A DNA stretch of 64,000 nucleotides from Capillimicrobium parvum (GCF_021172045.1 NZ_CP087164.1:2232001-2296000), one strand, 5' to 3'. Positions 1 through 8,942 are shown, counted from the first letter of the stretch. Numbers and translations: made by a program. Notes: generated by a model not told the origin, from the letters alone.

Positions 1-450
1 GAAGTAGCTCGCGGCGTAGAACAGCGTGCCGGTGACGAGGACCCAGTACAGCGTCGCCGAGCCGTCGAAGAGCTCGTCCTGGATCGGGGTGCGCAGCGCG
101 AGCGCGCAGACGAGGAAGATCGCCGCGAACGTCGCCTGCAGCGCCAGCGGCGTGCGGACCGGGTGGCGTGAGTGCCCGAGCGCCCGGCGGCGCGCGAGCG
201 TGCGCGACAGCAGCTGCTCGATCGGCCGGTAGATGACCGAGATGACGATGAACATCACCGACCACAGCACGTCGAGCTGCTTGGCCGCGACCTCGCCGAC
301 GACGTGCGACGCGACGGCGAAGTAGGCGAAGGTGAAGATCCCGGTCGCCGCGATCCCGATGCTCAGAACGCGCGCGCCGCGGCCGTAGCCGCCGGGTCGC
401 TCCGTGGCGCCGCTGGTGGCGCCCGTGGGCACGGCGGCGTCAGAACTCAC
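1..450 (-). CDS. Polysaccharide flippase-like membrane protein, C-terminus cut by window edge
   Basis: This is the N-terminal 150 codons of a gene that runs off the left edge. It begins at GTG 450 after a GGGAGGCGG purine stretch. After a Ser/Thr/Ala-rich cytosolic start, hydrophobic segments (around residues 30-50 and 60-80) alternate with short basic loops such as SRTLARRRALGHSRH. This pattern fits Wzx/MATE-type oligosaccharide flippases, which move lipid-linked glycans across the membrane. It lies 68 bases downstream of a methyltransferase and a GT2 glycosyltransferase on the same strand, which supports a surface-glycan role. The start, including its likely ribosome-binding sequence, abuts a copy of the dispersed 70-bp element. 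The family assignment is moderate because only about a third of the protein is visible. Confidence 0.6.
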   Translation of the reverse strand, partial: MSSDAAVPTGATSGATERPGGYGRGARVLSIGIAATGIFTFAYFAVASHVVGEVAAKQLDVLWSVMFIVISVIYRPIEQLLSRTLARRRALGHSRHPVRTPLALQATFAAIFLVCALALRTPIQDELFDGSATLYWVLVTGTLFYAASYF

Positions 451-520
451 GGGGGGCCGCCTCCCGCTGGCAGCGACCGCATGCGCACTGCGGCGGCCCG
501 TGGCCGCCGTCGGCACCCCT
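451..520 (-). repeat. Dispersed 70-bp element, copy A
   Basis: This copy fills the gap between the methyltransferase stop and the flippase start. Read on the minus strand it begins with the bases that complete the methyltransferase TAG stop (TAGGGGTGCCGA) and ends with GGGAGGCGGCC, which could serve as the flippase ribosome-binding site. The two ends match the copies at 2890-2959, 16256-16325 and 58712-58782, while the centre is more variable. Confidence 0.75.
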
Positions 521-1142
521 AGAGCCGGACAAGCAGCATGGTCCACGGGAACGGCGATCGCGCCTCGACGACCGTCCCGTGTTTCGACAACAGGGACACG
601 AACCCGCGCTTGGACCAGTGGTTCAGGTGCCCGGGCGTGTTGCCGAGGTCCTTCAGGTAGGCGCCCCGCGCCATGTTCAGCCCGCGCCACAGCGGCTCGC
701 GCGGGACGCTGACCAGCAGGTGCCTGGAGGCGACGCGCGCCATCTCGGCCACCGTGTGCTCCGGGTCGGGCACGTGCTCGAGGACCTCGATGGCGGTGGC
801 CACCTCGAACTCCCCGTCGGCGAAGGGCAGGTTCTCGGCCTTCATCACCCGGTACTCGAGGTTCGGGACCTGGCGCTCGGCCCACTCGGCCTGCAGCTGC
901 GGGTCGTCGAGGTCGATGCCGACCACGCGGCCGGCGATGCGGCGCGCCCACTTCTCGACGAGCACGCCCTCGCCGCAGCCGACGTCGAGCAGCGTCTGCG
1001 GCGCCGCCTGCACGAACAGCTCGTCCAGCGTGCGCTCGAAGCTCGCCATGAGCCGGCGCACGACCGGGTTCGTCGAGCCGTACTTGTCGTAGGTGTTGCC
1101 GGTGACCGTGCCCTCACGGTCGACCGTGACGGAGCCGCTCAC
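519..1142 (-). CDS. Class I SAM-dependent methyltransferase
   Basis: A 207-residue methyltransferase with the S-adenosylmethionine-binding glycine motif LLDVGCGEG at residues 51-59. An acidic strand end (VVGIDLDD) follows, and then the segment AIEVLEHVPDPEHTVAEM typical of the Methyltransf_11 fold. The GTG start overlaps the stop of the upstream GT2 glycosyltransferase gene in a GTGA junction, so the two are probably co-translated. Its TAG stop lies in the first bases of the 70-bp element. The substrate is not evident; the context suggests a polyprenyl-linked sugar or another surface-glycan intermediate. It is full length for a small-molecule methyltransferase. Confidence 0.85.
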   Translation of the reverse strand: MSGSVTVDREGTVTGNTYDKYGSTNPVVRRLMASFERTLDELFVQAAPQTLLDVGCGEGVLVEKWARRIAGRVVGIDLDDPQLQAEWAERQVPNLEYRVMKAENLPFADGEFEVATAIEVLEHVPDPEHTVAEMARVASRHLLVSVPREPLWRGLNMARGAYLKDLGNTPGHLNHWSKRGFVSLLSKHGTVVEARSPFPWTMLLVRL

Positions 1143-2176
1143 GCCTTCACCGGCTCCCGGCCGGGCGCGTGGGCGCCGGTCGTGGCCTCCTGGCCGGTCG
1201 GCTCCGCGCCGGGCTCGTAGTGCGACGGCGGGATGCCGAGCTGCAGCTCGATGCGCCGCACCCGCTCGAACGTGCGCTGCTGCATCACCCGGTTGGCGTA
1301 GAGGAGGTCGCCGATCACGCCGAGCGCCCCGAGCAGCAGCGCCGCGTTGAACAGCACCGCGCCGAGGATGAGCGACTGGACGTGGCCGGCGCCGTCGCCG
1401 TCGATGTAGAAGTACAGGTAGCGCGCCCAGACGACGAACGCGGCGAGCGCGATGATCGCCGCGAGGCCCCAGAAGATCCGCAGCGGCTCGTACTGCGCGT
1501 AGATGCGGAAGATCGACACCGAGTTGCGACGCACGTAGGACCAGATGGACGGAAACAGGCGCGACTCGCGCGTCTGCGGGTTCGTGGCGATCGGAACGTG
1601 GTCGGTGGCGACGAGCATCTTGCCGGCCTGGATGATCGTCTCCAGCGTGTACGTGAACCGCGACACGACGGCCATCTGGAGCGCCGCCTCGCGGTTGTAG
1701 GCCCGGAAACCCGAGGTGGTGTCGGCCACGTCGGTGTCCGAGGCCTGGCGCACGACCCACGAGCCGAGGCGCTGCAGCGACTTCTTCAGGGGCGAGAAGT
1801 GCTCGATCGTCATGACCTGGCGGTCGCCGATGACCATGTCGGCGCTGCCGTCGATGATCGGGGCGACGAGCTTGGGGATGTCGGCCGCCGAGTACTGGTT
1901 GTCGGCGTCGGTGTTGACGATGACGTCGGCGCCGAGCTTCAGGGACGCGTCGAGGCCGGCCTGGAAGCCGGCGGCCAGGCCCTTGTTGTTCGTCAGGCGC
2001 ACGATGTGGTCGACCCCGTTGGAGCGCGCCACCTCGATGGTCCGGTCGGTCGAGCCGTCGTCGACGATGAGCCACTCGACCTCGTCGAAGCCGTCCACCT
2101 GACGCGGAAGGTCGGCCAGCGTGGCCGGAAGCTGGGCCTCCTCGTTGAAGCAGGGGATCTGGATGATCAGCTTCAT
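1139..2176 (-). CDS. GT2 polyprenyl-phosphate glycosyltransferase (DPM1/GtrB-like)
   Basis: A 345-residue family 2 glycosyltransferase. It opens with IPCFNEE (residues 7-13), has the nucleotide-sugar motif VDDGSTD at 38-44 and the metal-binding DAD triad at 90-92. Two hydrophobic segments near residues 225-245 and 275-300 anchor the C-terminus, as in dolichyl- or undecaprenyl-phosphate sugar synthases. Such enzymes charge a polyprenyl phosphate with a sugar for use by membrane transferases. The two large multi-membrane transferases start divergently only 30 bases away, which fits that partnership. It is first in a minus-strand operon with the methyltransferase and the flippase. The ATG at 2176 lies 12 bases after a TACCGT box shared with the opposite strand. 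Confidence 0.88.
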   Translation of the reverse strand: MKLIIQIPCFNEEAQLPATLADLPRQVDGFDEVEWLIVDDGSTDRTIEVARSNGVDHIVRLTNNKGLAAGFQAGLDASLKLGADVIVNTDADNQYSAADIPKLVAPIIDGSADMVIGDRQVMTIEHFSPLKKSLQRLGSWVVRQASDTDVADTTSGFRAYNREAALQMAVVSRFTYTLETIIQAGKMLVATDHVPIATNPQTRESRLFPSIWSYVRRNSVSIFRIYAQYEPLRIFWGLAAIIALAAFVVWARYLYFYIDGDGAGHVQSLILGAVLFNAALLLGALGVIGDLLYANRVMQQRTFERVRRIELQLGIPPSHYEPGAEPTGQEATTGAHAPGREPVKA

Positions 2177-2188
2177 CAGCGGCCCTTG

Positions 2189-2198
2189 ACGGTACCGT
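2189..2198. promoter_or_regulatory. Palindromic bidirectional -10 element
   Basis: The perfect palindrome ACGGTACCGT gives TACCGT on both strands. On plus it lies 8 bases before the ATG at 2207, and on minus 12 bases before the ATG at 2176. No convincing -35 is visible. One melted site could therefore start both the GT2 operon and the membrane glycosyltransferase operon. Confidence 0.55.
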
Positions 2199-2206
2199 GC
2201 CTCGCC

Positions 2207-4024
2207 ATGTCCCGCCCGGATCGCCTGCGCGCGGAAGCGCCTGCGCTCGCCCTGCTGCTGCTCATGCTCGCGGTGGGGCTGTTCCTGCGGATCCACAACA
2301 ACGACTACGGCCTCCCGTTCGTCTACTACGCCGACGAGGGCTCGCACTTCACCAACCGCGCCGTGGGCATGCTGGGCGGCGACGCGAACCCCCACTACTT
2401 CCAGAATCCGTCGGCGTTCACGTACATCGTCCACGTGGCGCTGCGCTTCTACTTCGGCCACGGCTGGCCGTTCGGCGACTTCCAGCACGTCATCGACGCC
2501 TACGGCGAGGTGCCGACCCGCATCTACGAGATCGGCCGCACGATGGCCGCGCTCGTCTGCGCCGTGGGGATCGTCGGCATCTACTTCGTGGGGCGGGCGC
2601 TGTGGAGCCGCGCGGTGGGCCTCGTCTCCGCGGCGGTCCTCTGCTTCGCGTTCCTCATCGTCGCCTACTCGCGCATCGCGGTGACCGACGTCGGCACGCT
2701 GCTGCCGGTCGCGCTCGCGCTGTGGTGCGCGGTGCGCATCCACGAGCGCGGCGGACTGCGCTGGTACGCGGGCGCCGGCGCCGCGGTGGGGCTGGCGGTC
2801 GGCTTCAAGTACACGGCCGGCCTGGTCGTCCTGTCGCCGCTGCTGGCCGTCGCGCTCGGCTGGCACGCCCGTCGCGAGGCGAACCGCACGGGGGCCCGCC
2901 TCCCGCCGGCAGATGCTGCAAGCCCACCTCGCAGCGGCCTGGCCGGCGTCGGCACCCCTGGCCGGGAGGCGCTGCTCGGCCTCGGGCTCATGCTCGTCCT
3001 CGCCGTCGCGGTCTTCTTCGTCACGACGCCGTACTTCTTCCTGGACCTCTCGACCGCCGAGCACCAGCTGCGCCACCAGGCCGACCTCGCCGGCGGCCTG
3101 TCGAAGTACGGCCAGGAGCACGACAACGGCTTCCTGTACTACGCCTGGTCGCTGACGTGGGGGCTCGGCTGGCTGCCCCTGGCCGCGGCGCTCGGCGGGC
3201 TCGTGCTGATGGTGCGCGACGGGCAGCGCGCCCGCGCCGTGCTGCTGGCGATCTTCCCGCTCGCGATGTACCTGTACCTGGCCACCCAGCAGCGCTACTT
3301 CGGCCGCTGGTTCCTGCCCGCGTACCCGGCGTTCGCCCTGCTGGCCGGCTTCGGCGCCGTCCGCGCGATCGCCCTCGTCAGGCGGATCGGCCCGCGCCTG
3401 GCGCCCGCGGCGATCGCCGTGCTCGCCGGCGTCCTCGTCTGGCAGGCCGTGGCCGCGGACTTCCGCTCGATGGCGGTGCTCGGCCACACCGACACGCGCC
3501 AGGTCGCGCGCGACTGGCTCGAGGAGCACCAGCGCCAGAGCCTGCGGATCGTCATCGAGCCCGGCGTCCCCGCCCGCTACTACTGGAAGCTGCGCTCCAA
3601 CGGCACCCACGTCCCGCGGCGCAAGCAGTTCGTCCGCGGCTTCATCCGCGACATCTCGGAGACGCGGATCGAGTACGGGCGCACGCTGAGCCCGGCGGTT
3701 ATCGACCGCTACCGCAAGAGCGGCTTCTGCCTGGTCATGACGATGAGCCTCATCCGCGGGCGCAGCGTCAACGCCCGCAACCCGAAGGCGCTGGCCTACT
3801 ACGACCGCCTGGAGCGGGAGTCGAAGAAGATCTTCAGCGTCAGCCCGTTCCGCTTCAACGCGGGCGAGGACAAGTTCAACTTCGACCTCTCCTACAACTA
3901 CTACTCGCCCGCGTACCTGCGGCCGGGGCCGCAGATCGACGTCTACCGCCTCGACGGATGCACGCAGGGCTACGGGCAGGTCGAGCAGGGCGTCGGCACG
4001 CCCGAGGGAGCCGGGACGTCGTGA
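2207..4024 (+). CDS. GT39/ArnT-like membrane glycosyltransferase, paralogue 1, with repeat-encoded insert
   Basis: A 605-residue polytopic membrane protein. After the first hydrophobic helix it carries the acidic loop YADEGSHF, matching the Asp-Glu motif of PMT/ArnT-type GT-C transferases that use polyprenyl-phosphate sugars. About ten further hydrophobic segments follow, then a soluble C-terminal domain with SYNYYSPAYLRPGPQIDVY, which is conserved in the next gene. Residues 228-251 (ARLPPADAASPP and GVGTP) are encoded by a copy of the dispersed 70-bp element and are absent from the paralogue. They lie in a loop between membrane segments, so function may be kept. The GTGA junction couples it to the next gene. 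Donor and acceptor are unknown. Confidence 0.75.
   Translation: MSRPDRLRAEAPALALLLLMLAVGLFLRIHNNDYGLPFVYYADEGSHFTNRAVGMLGGDANPHYFQNPSAFTYIVHVALRFYFGHGWPFGDFQHVIDAYGEVPTRIYEIGRTMAALVCAVGIVGIYFVGRALWSRAVGLVSAAVLCFAFLIVAYSRIAVTDVGTLLPVALALWCAVRIHERGGLRWYAGAGAAVGLAVGFKYTAGLVVLSPLLAVALGWHARREANRTGARLPPADAASPPRSGLAGVGTPGREALLGLGLMLVLAVAVFFVTTPYFFLDLSTAEHQLRHQADLAGGLSKYGQEHDNGFLYYAWSLTWGLGWLPLAAALGGLVLMVRDGQRARAVLLAIFPLAMYLYLATQQRYFGRWFLPAYPAFALLAGFGAVRAIALVRRIGPRLAPAAIAVLAGVLVWQAVAADFRSMAVLGHTDTRQVARDWLEEHQRQSLRIVIEPGVPARYYWKLRSNGTHVPRRKQFVRGFIRDISETRIEYGRTLSPAVIDRYRKSGFCLVMTMSLIRGRSVNARNPKALAYYDRLERESKKIFSVSPFRFNAGEDKFNFDLSYNYYSPAYLRPGPQIDVYRLDGCTQGYGQVEQGVGTPEGAGTS
2890..2959 (+). repeat. Dispersed 70-bp element, copy B, inside a coding sequence
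   Basis: This copy lies within the membrane glycosyltransferase gene. Its ends are nearly identical to the intergenic copies: GGGGGCCCGCCTCCCGCCGG on the left and TCGGCACCCCT on the right. It has no stop in the reading frame of the host gene and adds roughly 23-24 residues that the adjacent paralogue lacks. Confidence 0.8.
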
Positions 4025-5673
4025 CGGTCCACGGGGAGCCGGCCCCCACCGCCCCGGCCCCGGCCGGCGGCGAGCGGCGGCGGCGGGGCAACCTCGTCAC
4101 GTGGCTGATCCTCGGCGGCATCCTCGTCGTCGCGCTGGTCCTGCGGCTGTGGAACATCGACCACAACCTGCCGTTCGTCTACAACGCCGACGAGGAGCTG
4201 CACTTCGTCCCGAAGGCCGTCGACATGTTCGGCGGCTCGCTGAACCCGGGCTACTTCGAGAACCCGCCCGCGCTGACGTACCTGCTCTACGTCGTCTTCC
4301 GGGTGCGCTTCCTCGGCGACCACCTGCGCGAGGCGTTCGCCGGCGACCCGGAGCCCGCGTTCCTGACCGCCCGCATCGTCGTCGCGCTCATCGGGACGCT
4401 CGTCGCCGGGCTGGTCTACTGGGCGGGGGCGCGGTTCTACGACCGGCGCGTCGGCCTGGTCGGCGCGGCGGTGATGGCGGTCGCGTTCCTGCCGCTGTTC
4501 TACTCCAAGCACGCGCTGAACGACACGGTGACGATGGCGCCGGTCGCGGTGGCGCTCGTCGGCTGCCTGCTGGTCTACGAGCGCGGCCGGTGGGTGGACT
4601 GGCTGCTGGCCGGCGGCGCGATCGGCGTGGCCACGGCGACGAAGTACACGGCCGGGGCGATGATCGTCACGCTGATCGCCGCGGCGGTCCTGCGCGTCGC
4701 GCGCGACCGCTCCGCGCTGCGCCCGACGCTCGTCGGGTTCGCCGTGGCGGTCGGGGCGCTCTTCGTCTGCTTCGCGATCCTCAACCCGTTCGCGATCCTG
4801 CACCCGGGCGAGGCGCGCGCGCAGATCAGCGGGCAGTCCGACCAGGCGGGCACCGCGAAGCTCGGCCAGGACGACACGCTCGGCTGGCTGTACTACGTCA
4901 AGACGCTGCTCTGGGGCTTCGGGTGGCTGCCGACCGTCGCGGCGATCGCGGGCGGCGTCCTGGCGGTCGTGCGCGACTGGCGCAAGGGCCTGCTGCTCGT
5001 CGTCTTCCCGGTCCTGCTGTGGCTGTACCTGGGCGAGCAGGGCCGCCACTTCGGGCGCTGGCTCATGCCGATCTACCCGGCGCTGTGCGTCCTCGCCGGC
5101 TACGCCGTGGTGTCCGCCGCCGACGCGATCAAGGTGCGCGTCCCGGTCGTCGTCGCGGTGCTCGCGGCGGTGCTGTGCGTGCAGGGCGTGATCCAGGCGG
5201 TCCACATCGACACGATCCTCGGGCGCGAGGACACCCGCACCCAGGCCCGCGCGTGGATGGAGACGCATGTCCCCGACGGGGCGAAGGTGGTCGTCGAGCC
5301 GTTCATCCCGGGCAACTGGCTGACCCTCGACGCGTCGAGGACCTTCGACCGCTTCGCAGTCAAGCGGCCGTTTCAGGCCTACGAGAAGAAGCTGCGGCCC
5401 AAGCTCGTCGACCGCTACCGACGTGAGGGCTACTGCTGGGTCGTCGTCGGCAGCCACCAGAAGGGGCGCGGCCTGAAGGCCGGCCTGAAGAACGCGCGCG
5501 CCTACTACCGTGCCCTGGACCGCGCGAGCGCGAGCACGACCGTGTTCTCCCCCTACCGGCGCGGCGCCGAACCGGTGGAGTTCTCCTACGACCAGTCCTT
5601 CAACTACGAGCCGCGCGCGTTCGCGCGCCCCGGCCCGGTGGTCGAGATCCACCGCCTGAGCGGATGTCGGTGA
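4021..5673 (+). CDS. GT39/ArnT-like membrane glycosyltransferase, paralogue 2
   Basis: A 550-residue membrane protein clearly homologous to the preceding gene. It shares the start of helix 1, the acidic loop NADEELHF, the tract GYFENPPALTYL, the motif KYTAGAMIV, the RHFGRWLMPIYPAL segment and a C-terminal SFNYEPRAFARPGPVVEIH tail. It lacks the roughly 24-residue insert of its neighbour. The GTG start overlaps the upstream TGA by three bases. It probably transfers sugars from a lipid-phosphate donor at the outer face of the membrane. The two paralogues plus the nearby GT2 and flippase suggest successive steps of one surface glycan. Confidence 0.75.
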   Translation: MTVHGEPAPTAPAPAGGERRRRGNLVTWLILGGILVVALVLRLWNIDHNLPFVYNADEELHFVPKAVDMFGGSLNPGYFENPPALTYLLYVVFRVRFLGDHLREAFAGDPEPAFLTARIVVALIGTLVAGLVYWAGARFYDRRVGLVGAAVMAVAFLPLFYSKHALNDTVTMAPVAVALVGCLLVYERGRWVDWLLAGGAIGVATATKYTAGAMIVTLIAAAVLRVARDRSALRPTLVGFAVAVGALFVCFAILNPFAILHPGEARAQISGQSDQAGTAKLGQDDTLGWLYYVKTLLWGFGWLPTVAAIAGGVLAVVRDWRKGLLLVVFPVLLWLYLGEQGRHFGRWLMPIYPALCVLAGYAVVSAADAIKVRVPVVVAVLAAVLCVQGVIQAVHIDTILGREDTRTQARAWMETHVPDGAKVVVEPFIPGNWLTLDASRTFDRFAVKRPFQAYEKKLRPKLVDRYRREGYCWVVVGSHQKGRGLKAGLKNARAYYRALDRASASTTVFSPYRRGAEPVEFSYDQSFNYEPRAFARPGPVVEIHRLSGCR

Positions 5674-7196
5674 CCGCGTCGACCCCGACCCCGACCCCGA
5701 CCCCGCCGCCGGCCCCGGAGCCGTCGGCGGCGCCGCCGCTCGCCCAGCGCATCGAGGCGCTGTGGAGCCGCAGGCTCGGCTGGGCGCTCGTCGCGGTCGC
5801 CGTGCTCGGTGCGCTGGTCGTCTTCGCCGCCCGTGAGACGTATCCGAACTACGACACCTACTACACGCTGCTGTGGGGCCAGGAGATCTTCCACGGCCAC
5901 CTGCCCGACTACCACGTGCTGCGCCCGCCGACGCCGCACCCGCTGGCGACGTTCGTCGGCTGGCTGCTCGCGCCGTTCGGGACGTCGAGCGACCGCCTGC
6001 TCGTGCTCGTGTCGCTGCTGCTGTTCGTCGCGCTGCTGGTGATCCTCTTTCGCTTCACGCAGCGCCTGCTGGGCAGCCTCGTGGCGCTCATCGCGGTCGT
6101 CGTGGTGCTCACCCGCACCGACATCGACCTGCTCGCGCTGCGCTCGATGTTCGATCTGCCGTTCTACGTGCTCGTGTTCGGCGCGGCGGCGCTCGAGCTG
6201 CGCCGGCCGAGATGCGGCTGGCCCGTGCTCGGGCTGCTCGCCCTCGCCGGGCTGCTGCGCCCCGAGGCGTGGCTGCTCGGCGGCGTGTACTGGCTCTGGC
6301 TCATCCCGGTCACTCCGCGCCCGCAGCTGATCCGCCTCGCCGTGCTCGTCGTGGTCGCGCCGGTCCTGTGGCTGCTCAGCGACCTCATCGTCGAGGGCCA
6401 GCCGCTGTACTCGCTGACCGAGACGCGCGACGTGGCCGGGCAGTTCGGCCGCCAGCGGGGGCTGGGGGAGGCGATCAGGCTCATCCCCGACCACGTCAGC
6501 GGCAACGACAAGATCGTCATCGTCGGGCTCGGCGGGCTCGGCCTGCTGGAGGCGATCTACATCCTGCGCCGGCGCGCCGCCCTGCCGGTGGCGCTCGGCG
6601 CGCTGGGCGTGCTGACGTTCCTCATCATCGCCGCCGCCGGGCTGTCGGCGATCCCGCGCTACCTGACGATCCCGTCGCTGCTGCTCAGCCTGTGCGTGGC
6701 GGTGGCGCTCGGCGGCTGGACCCTCATCGCCGACCGGCGCGTCCGGGCGGTGGGGATCGCGCTGGCGATCGTCTCGCTCGTCGTGATCGCGTGGCGCGCG
6801 CCGTCGTACCGCAAGGACGTGTCGGTGCTCAACCACCAGGCGCAGTTCGTCTCCAAGCAGCACCAGAGCCTGTTCGCGGTGCTCGACGACCCGCGCGTCG
6901 TGGCGCTCATGCAGACGTGCCGGCCGCTCATCGTGCCGACGCACTCGACGATCCCGATCATCCGCTACGAGACCGGGCTCTCCAAGCACGCGATCCAGGC
7001 GACGATCGCCCAGAAGGAGGCGCCGCCCGTCGGCCTGTTGTTCGTCAACAAGACGTTCAACTTCGAGCCGGGCGCGGCGCGCTCGGCGCTGGGCGGCCGC
7101 TCACGGTCGCGGCAGTGGTGGTCGAACCGCAAGCTGCCGGGCTACGAGAAGGTCGCCCGCCACGGCAAGTGGACCGTCTACCAGAACTGCCCGTGA
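5664..7196 (+). CDS. Polytopic membrane protein, GT-C glycosyltransferase-like
   Basis: A 510-residue membrane protein whose ATG lies 10 bases inside the end of the previous gene. The N-terminus is a Thr/Pro repeat (TPTPTPTPPPAPEPS) encoded by a 6-bp microsatellite. The first helix is followed by NYDTYYTLLWGQEI, which resembles the acidic first loop of GT-C enzymes. About ten hydrophobic helices follow, then a C-terminal soluble part with KTFNFEPGAARS that echoes the SYNYYSPAY and SFNYEPRAF motifs of the two upstream genes. It is probably a third member of the same glycosylation pathway. No catalytic evidence beyond topology is visible. Confidence 0.6.
   Translation: MSVTASTPTPTPTPPPAPEPSAAPPLAQRIEALWSRRLGWALVAVAVLGALVVFAARETYPNYDTYYTLLWGQEIFHGHLPDYHVLRPPTPHPLATFVGWLLAPFGTSSDRLLVLVSLLLFVALLVILFRFTQRLLGSLVALIAVVVVLTRTDIDLLALRSMFDLPFYVLVFGAAALELRRPRCGWPVLGLLALAGLLRPEAWLLGGVYWLWLIPVTPRPQLIRLAVLVVVAPVLWLLSDLIVEGQPLYSLTETRDVAGQFGRQRGLGEAIRLIPDHVSGNDKIVIVGLGGLGLLEAIYILRRRAALPVALGALGVLTFLIIAAAGLSAIPRYLTIPSLLLSLCVAVALGGWTLIADRRVRAVGIALAIVSLVVIAWRAPSYRKDVSVLNHQAQFVSKQHQSLFAVLDDPRVVALMQTCRPLIVPTHSTIPIIRYETGLSKHAIQATIAQKEAPPVGLLFVNKTFNFEPGAARSALGGRSRSRQWWSNRKLPGYEKVARHGKWTVYQNCP
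5681..5704 (+). repeat. Hexanucleotide microsatellite (CCCCGA-type) encoding Thr-Pro repeats
   Basis: Four imperfect copies of the unit GACCCC lie just after the start of the third membrane glycosyltransferase-like gene and encode TPTPTP. A unit length that is a multiple of three keeps the frame when the copy number changes. Confidence 0.6.
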
Positions 7197-7209
7197 ACCT
7201 CCTGCGGCC

Positions 7210-8754
7210 TCACTTCGCGCCGAGGTAGCGCACGTAGACCAGGTCGTACTGCGCCGGGGGCACCGCGCGGATGCCCGCGACGAGCGGCAGGTCGATGGCC
7301 GTCCCCGGGTTGACGAACGCCACGTAGTTGCCGCGGGAGGACGTCGCCGGCGCCCGCGACGGGGCGTTCAGGTAGTCGCCCTTTGCGCCCGGGGCCGCGG
7401 GGGCGGCACGGGACTCGAGCGAGACGTTGCCGCTCGGCCGGTTCCAGAGGAACACGTCGCGCACGCCGTTGGCGTCGTCGCGGATGGACCGGCTCTCCTT
7501 GAGGTTCGTCGCCGCCGAGTCGAACAGCACGAACTCGCCCGCGCCGGTGATCGTCGGATTGTGCGACGGCCCGTTGCCGATCGACGTGGCCTTGGACTTC
7601 GACACCCACCGCTGCGTCACGCGCCGCGCCTTGCGCAGGTCGGCCTCGGCGATGTCCGACACGCCGTTCGTGTCGCCGGCCAGCAGGTTCGAGGCCGTCG
7701 TCTCGAATGCGACGAAGCCGCCGCCGTCGCTCGAGTCCGGGCTCGACGACGCGCCGTTGCCGGCCTTGCCGTTGCGGGTCGCGGACACCAGCCGCGTCCT
7801 GAACGCCAGCGTCTGGCGCCCCTGGCCGCGGCCCTTGCTCGAGAACCTGCGCGTGAGGGTGCGCTGGTAGACGTCGCTGACGCCGTTGCCGTCGCCTCCG
7901 GTGAGGTTCGAGGACGTCGAGGTGAACGCGACCGCCTTGCCGGCCCGGCCGAACGCGGGCTGCCACGAGTCGCCGTTGCCTGCCGCACCCCCCGTCGAGG
8001 CGGACGCCAGGAACGTCCGGCCGGCGAACCCGCGCTCGGCGCCGGTGCCCGCCAGCACGTGGACGTAGACCTGCCGGCGCGGCGCCTGGGAGGCGCGTGC
8101 GCCGATCCGGCGCGCTCCCGGGCCGAGGTTCGTCGCCTGGGTCGTGAACGCGACGCGCTCGCACGCGCCGTCGATCGACACCTCGGTGGTCGGGCCGTCG
8201 CCCTGCGCGCCGTTCGACGCGACCGACACGCGCTGGGTGACGTTCGTGCGCAGGTCGCGGACGAAGGCGTCCGGCTGGCCGTTCGTGTCGCCCTCGACGA
8301 GGTTCGACGCGGACGAGACGAACGCCACGCAGTGCGGCGCATGGTGCGTGTCGCCGTCGAGCGAGGGGCTCGTCGACGGGCCGTTCGCCGGCTGGCCGTT
8401 CATGCCGATGGACGCGATCGTGGTCGGACCCATCTCCCAGGGCGTGCCGTCGCGCCCCCACGGGCCCCGGCGGCTGACGACGAAGACGTCGGTGGCGCCG
8501 TTCGCGTCACCCGCGACGATGTTCGCGGCGTCCGACTCGTAGGCCATCAGGCGCGCGTTGCGCTGGTCGTGTGAGACGGTCGGGTTGCGCGAGGGGCCGT
8601 CGGGAAAGCCGCCGTCCGCGCTGCGGGAGAGCAGGAAGGTCGTGCGGTTGCTGGCGGCGTCGGCGGCCGGGGCGGCGAGCGCCGCGGCCGTGCTCGCCGC
8701 GATGAGGGCGCCCAGCATCGGGACCCTCGCGTCGCGAAGGCGGTCAAGCACCAT
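7210..8754 (-). CDS. Secreted PD40/TolB-like beta-propeller protein with DxNG loops, paralogue 1
   Basis: A 514-residue secreted protein with an N-terminal signal peptide (residues about 1-37, ending ALAAPAADAA). Six repeats of about 65-75 residues carry the pattern A-S/T-N-L-x-x-GD-x-NG-x-x-D-V, for example ASNLVEGDTNGQPDAFVRDL and SSNLTGGDGNGVSDVY. This is typical of WD40-like PD40 blades. The D-x-NG-x-x-D loops look able to bind calcium. The ATG at 8754 has an AGGGGA ribosome-binding site, and a TAGTTT box lies about 83 bases upstream, so this gene has a true leader. A paralogue sits on the other side of the rib operon. Its biological role is unknown. Confidence 0.72.
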   Translation of the reverse strand: MVLDRLRDARVPMLGALIAASTAAALAAPAADAASNRTTFLLSRSADGGFPDGPSRNPTVSHDQRNARLMAYESDAANIVAGDANGATDVFVVSRRGPWGRDGTPWEMGPTTIASIGMNGQPANGPSTSPSLDGDTHHAPHCVAFVSSASNLVEGDTNGQPDAFVRDLRTNVTQRVSVASNGAQGDGPTTEVSIDGACERVAFTTQATNLGPGARRIGARASQAPRRQVYVHVLAGTGAERGFAGRTFLASASTGGAAGNGDSWQPAFGRAGKAVAFTSTSSNLTGGDGNGVSDVYQRTLTRRFSSKGRGQGRQTLAFRTRLVSATRNGKAGNGASSSPDSSDGGGFVAFETTASNLLAGDTNGVSDIAEADLRKARRVTQRWVSKSKATSIGNGPSHNPTITGAGEFVLFDSAATNLKESRSIRDDANGVRDVFLWNRPSGNVSLESRAAPAAPGAKGDYLNAPSRAPATSSRGNYVAFVNPGTAIDLPLVAGIRAVPPAQYDLVYVRYLGAK

Positions 8755-8942
8755 CGTTCCCCTGTGTCTCGTTGAGTTGGGACGAGGACGTCCCTCCCGC
8801 TGAGGGTTCCATCCTGTCAAATGCTCAAACGGTCAGAAAACTAGGTGCGTCAGGGGTCCTGATACCAGTCAATCAACTTCGCGCCGATCGGACGCGCCGG
8901 CGCAACAAATTGGCCGCCGCCCGGGGCATCGACGCGCGCCGC

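Noticed and set aside
519-2075. A single 518-residue protein joining GT2 and methyltransferase regions
   Set aside because: Its first two thirds are an out-of-frame reading of the GT2 gene. The methyltransferase starts at the GTGA junction.
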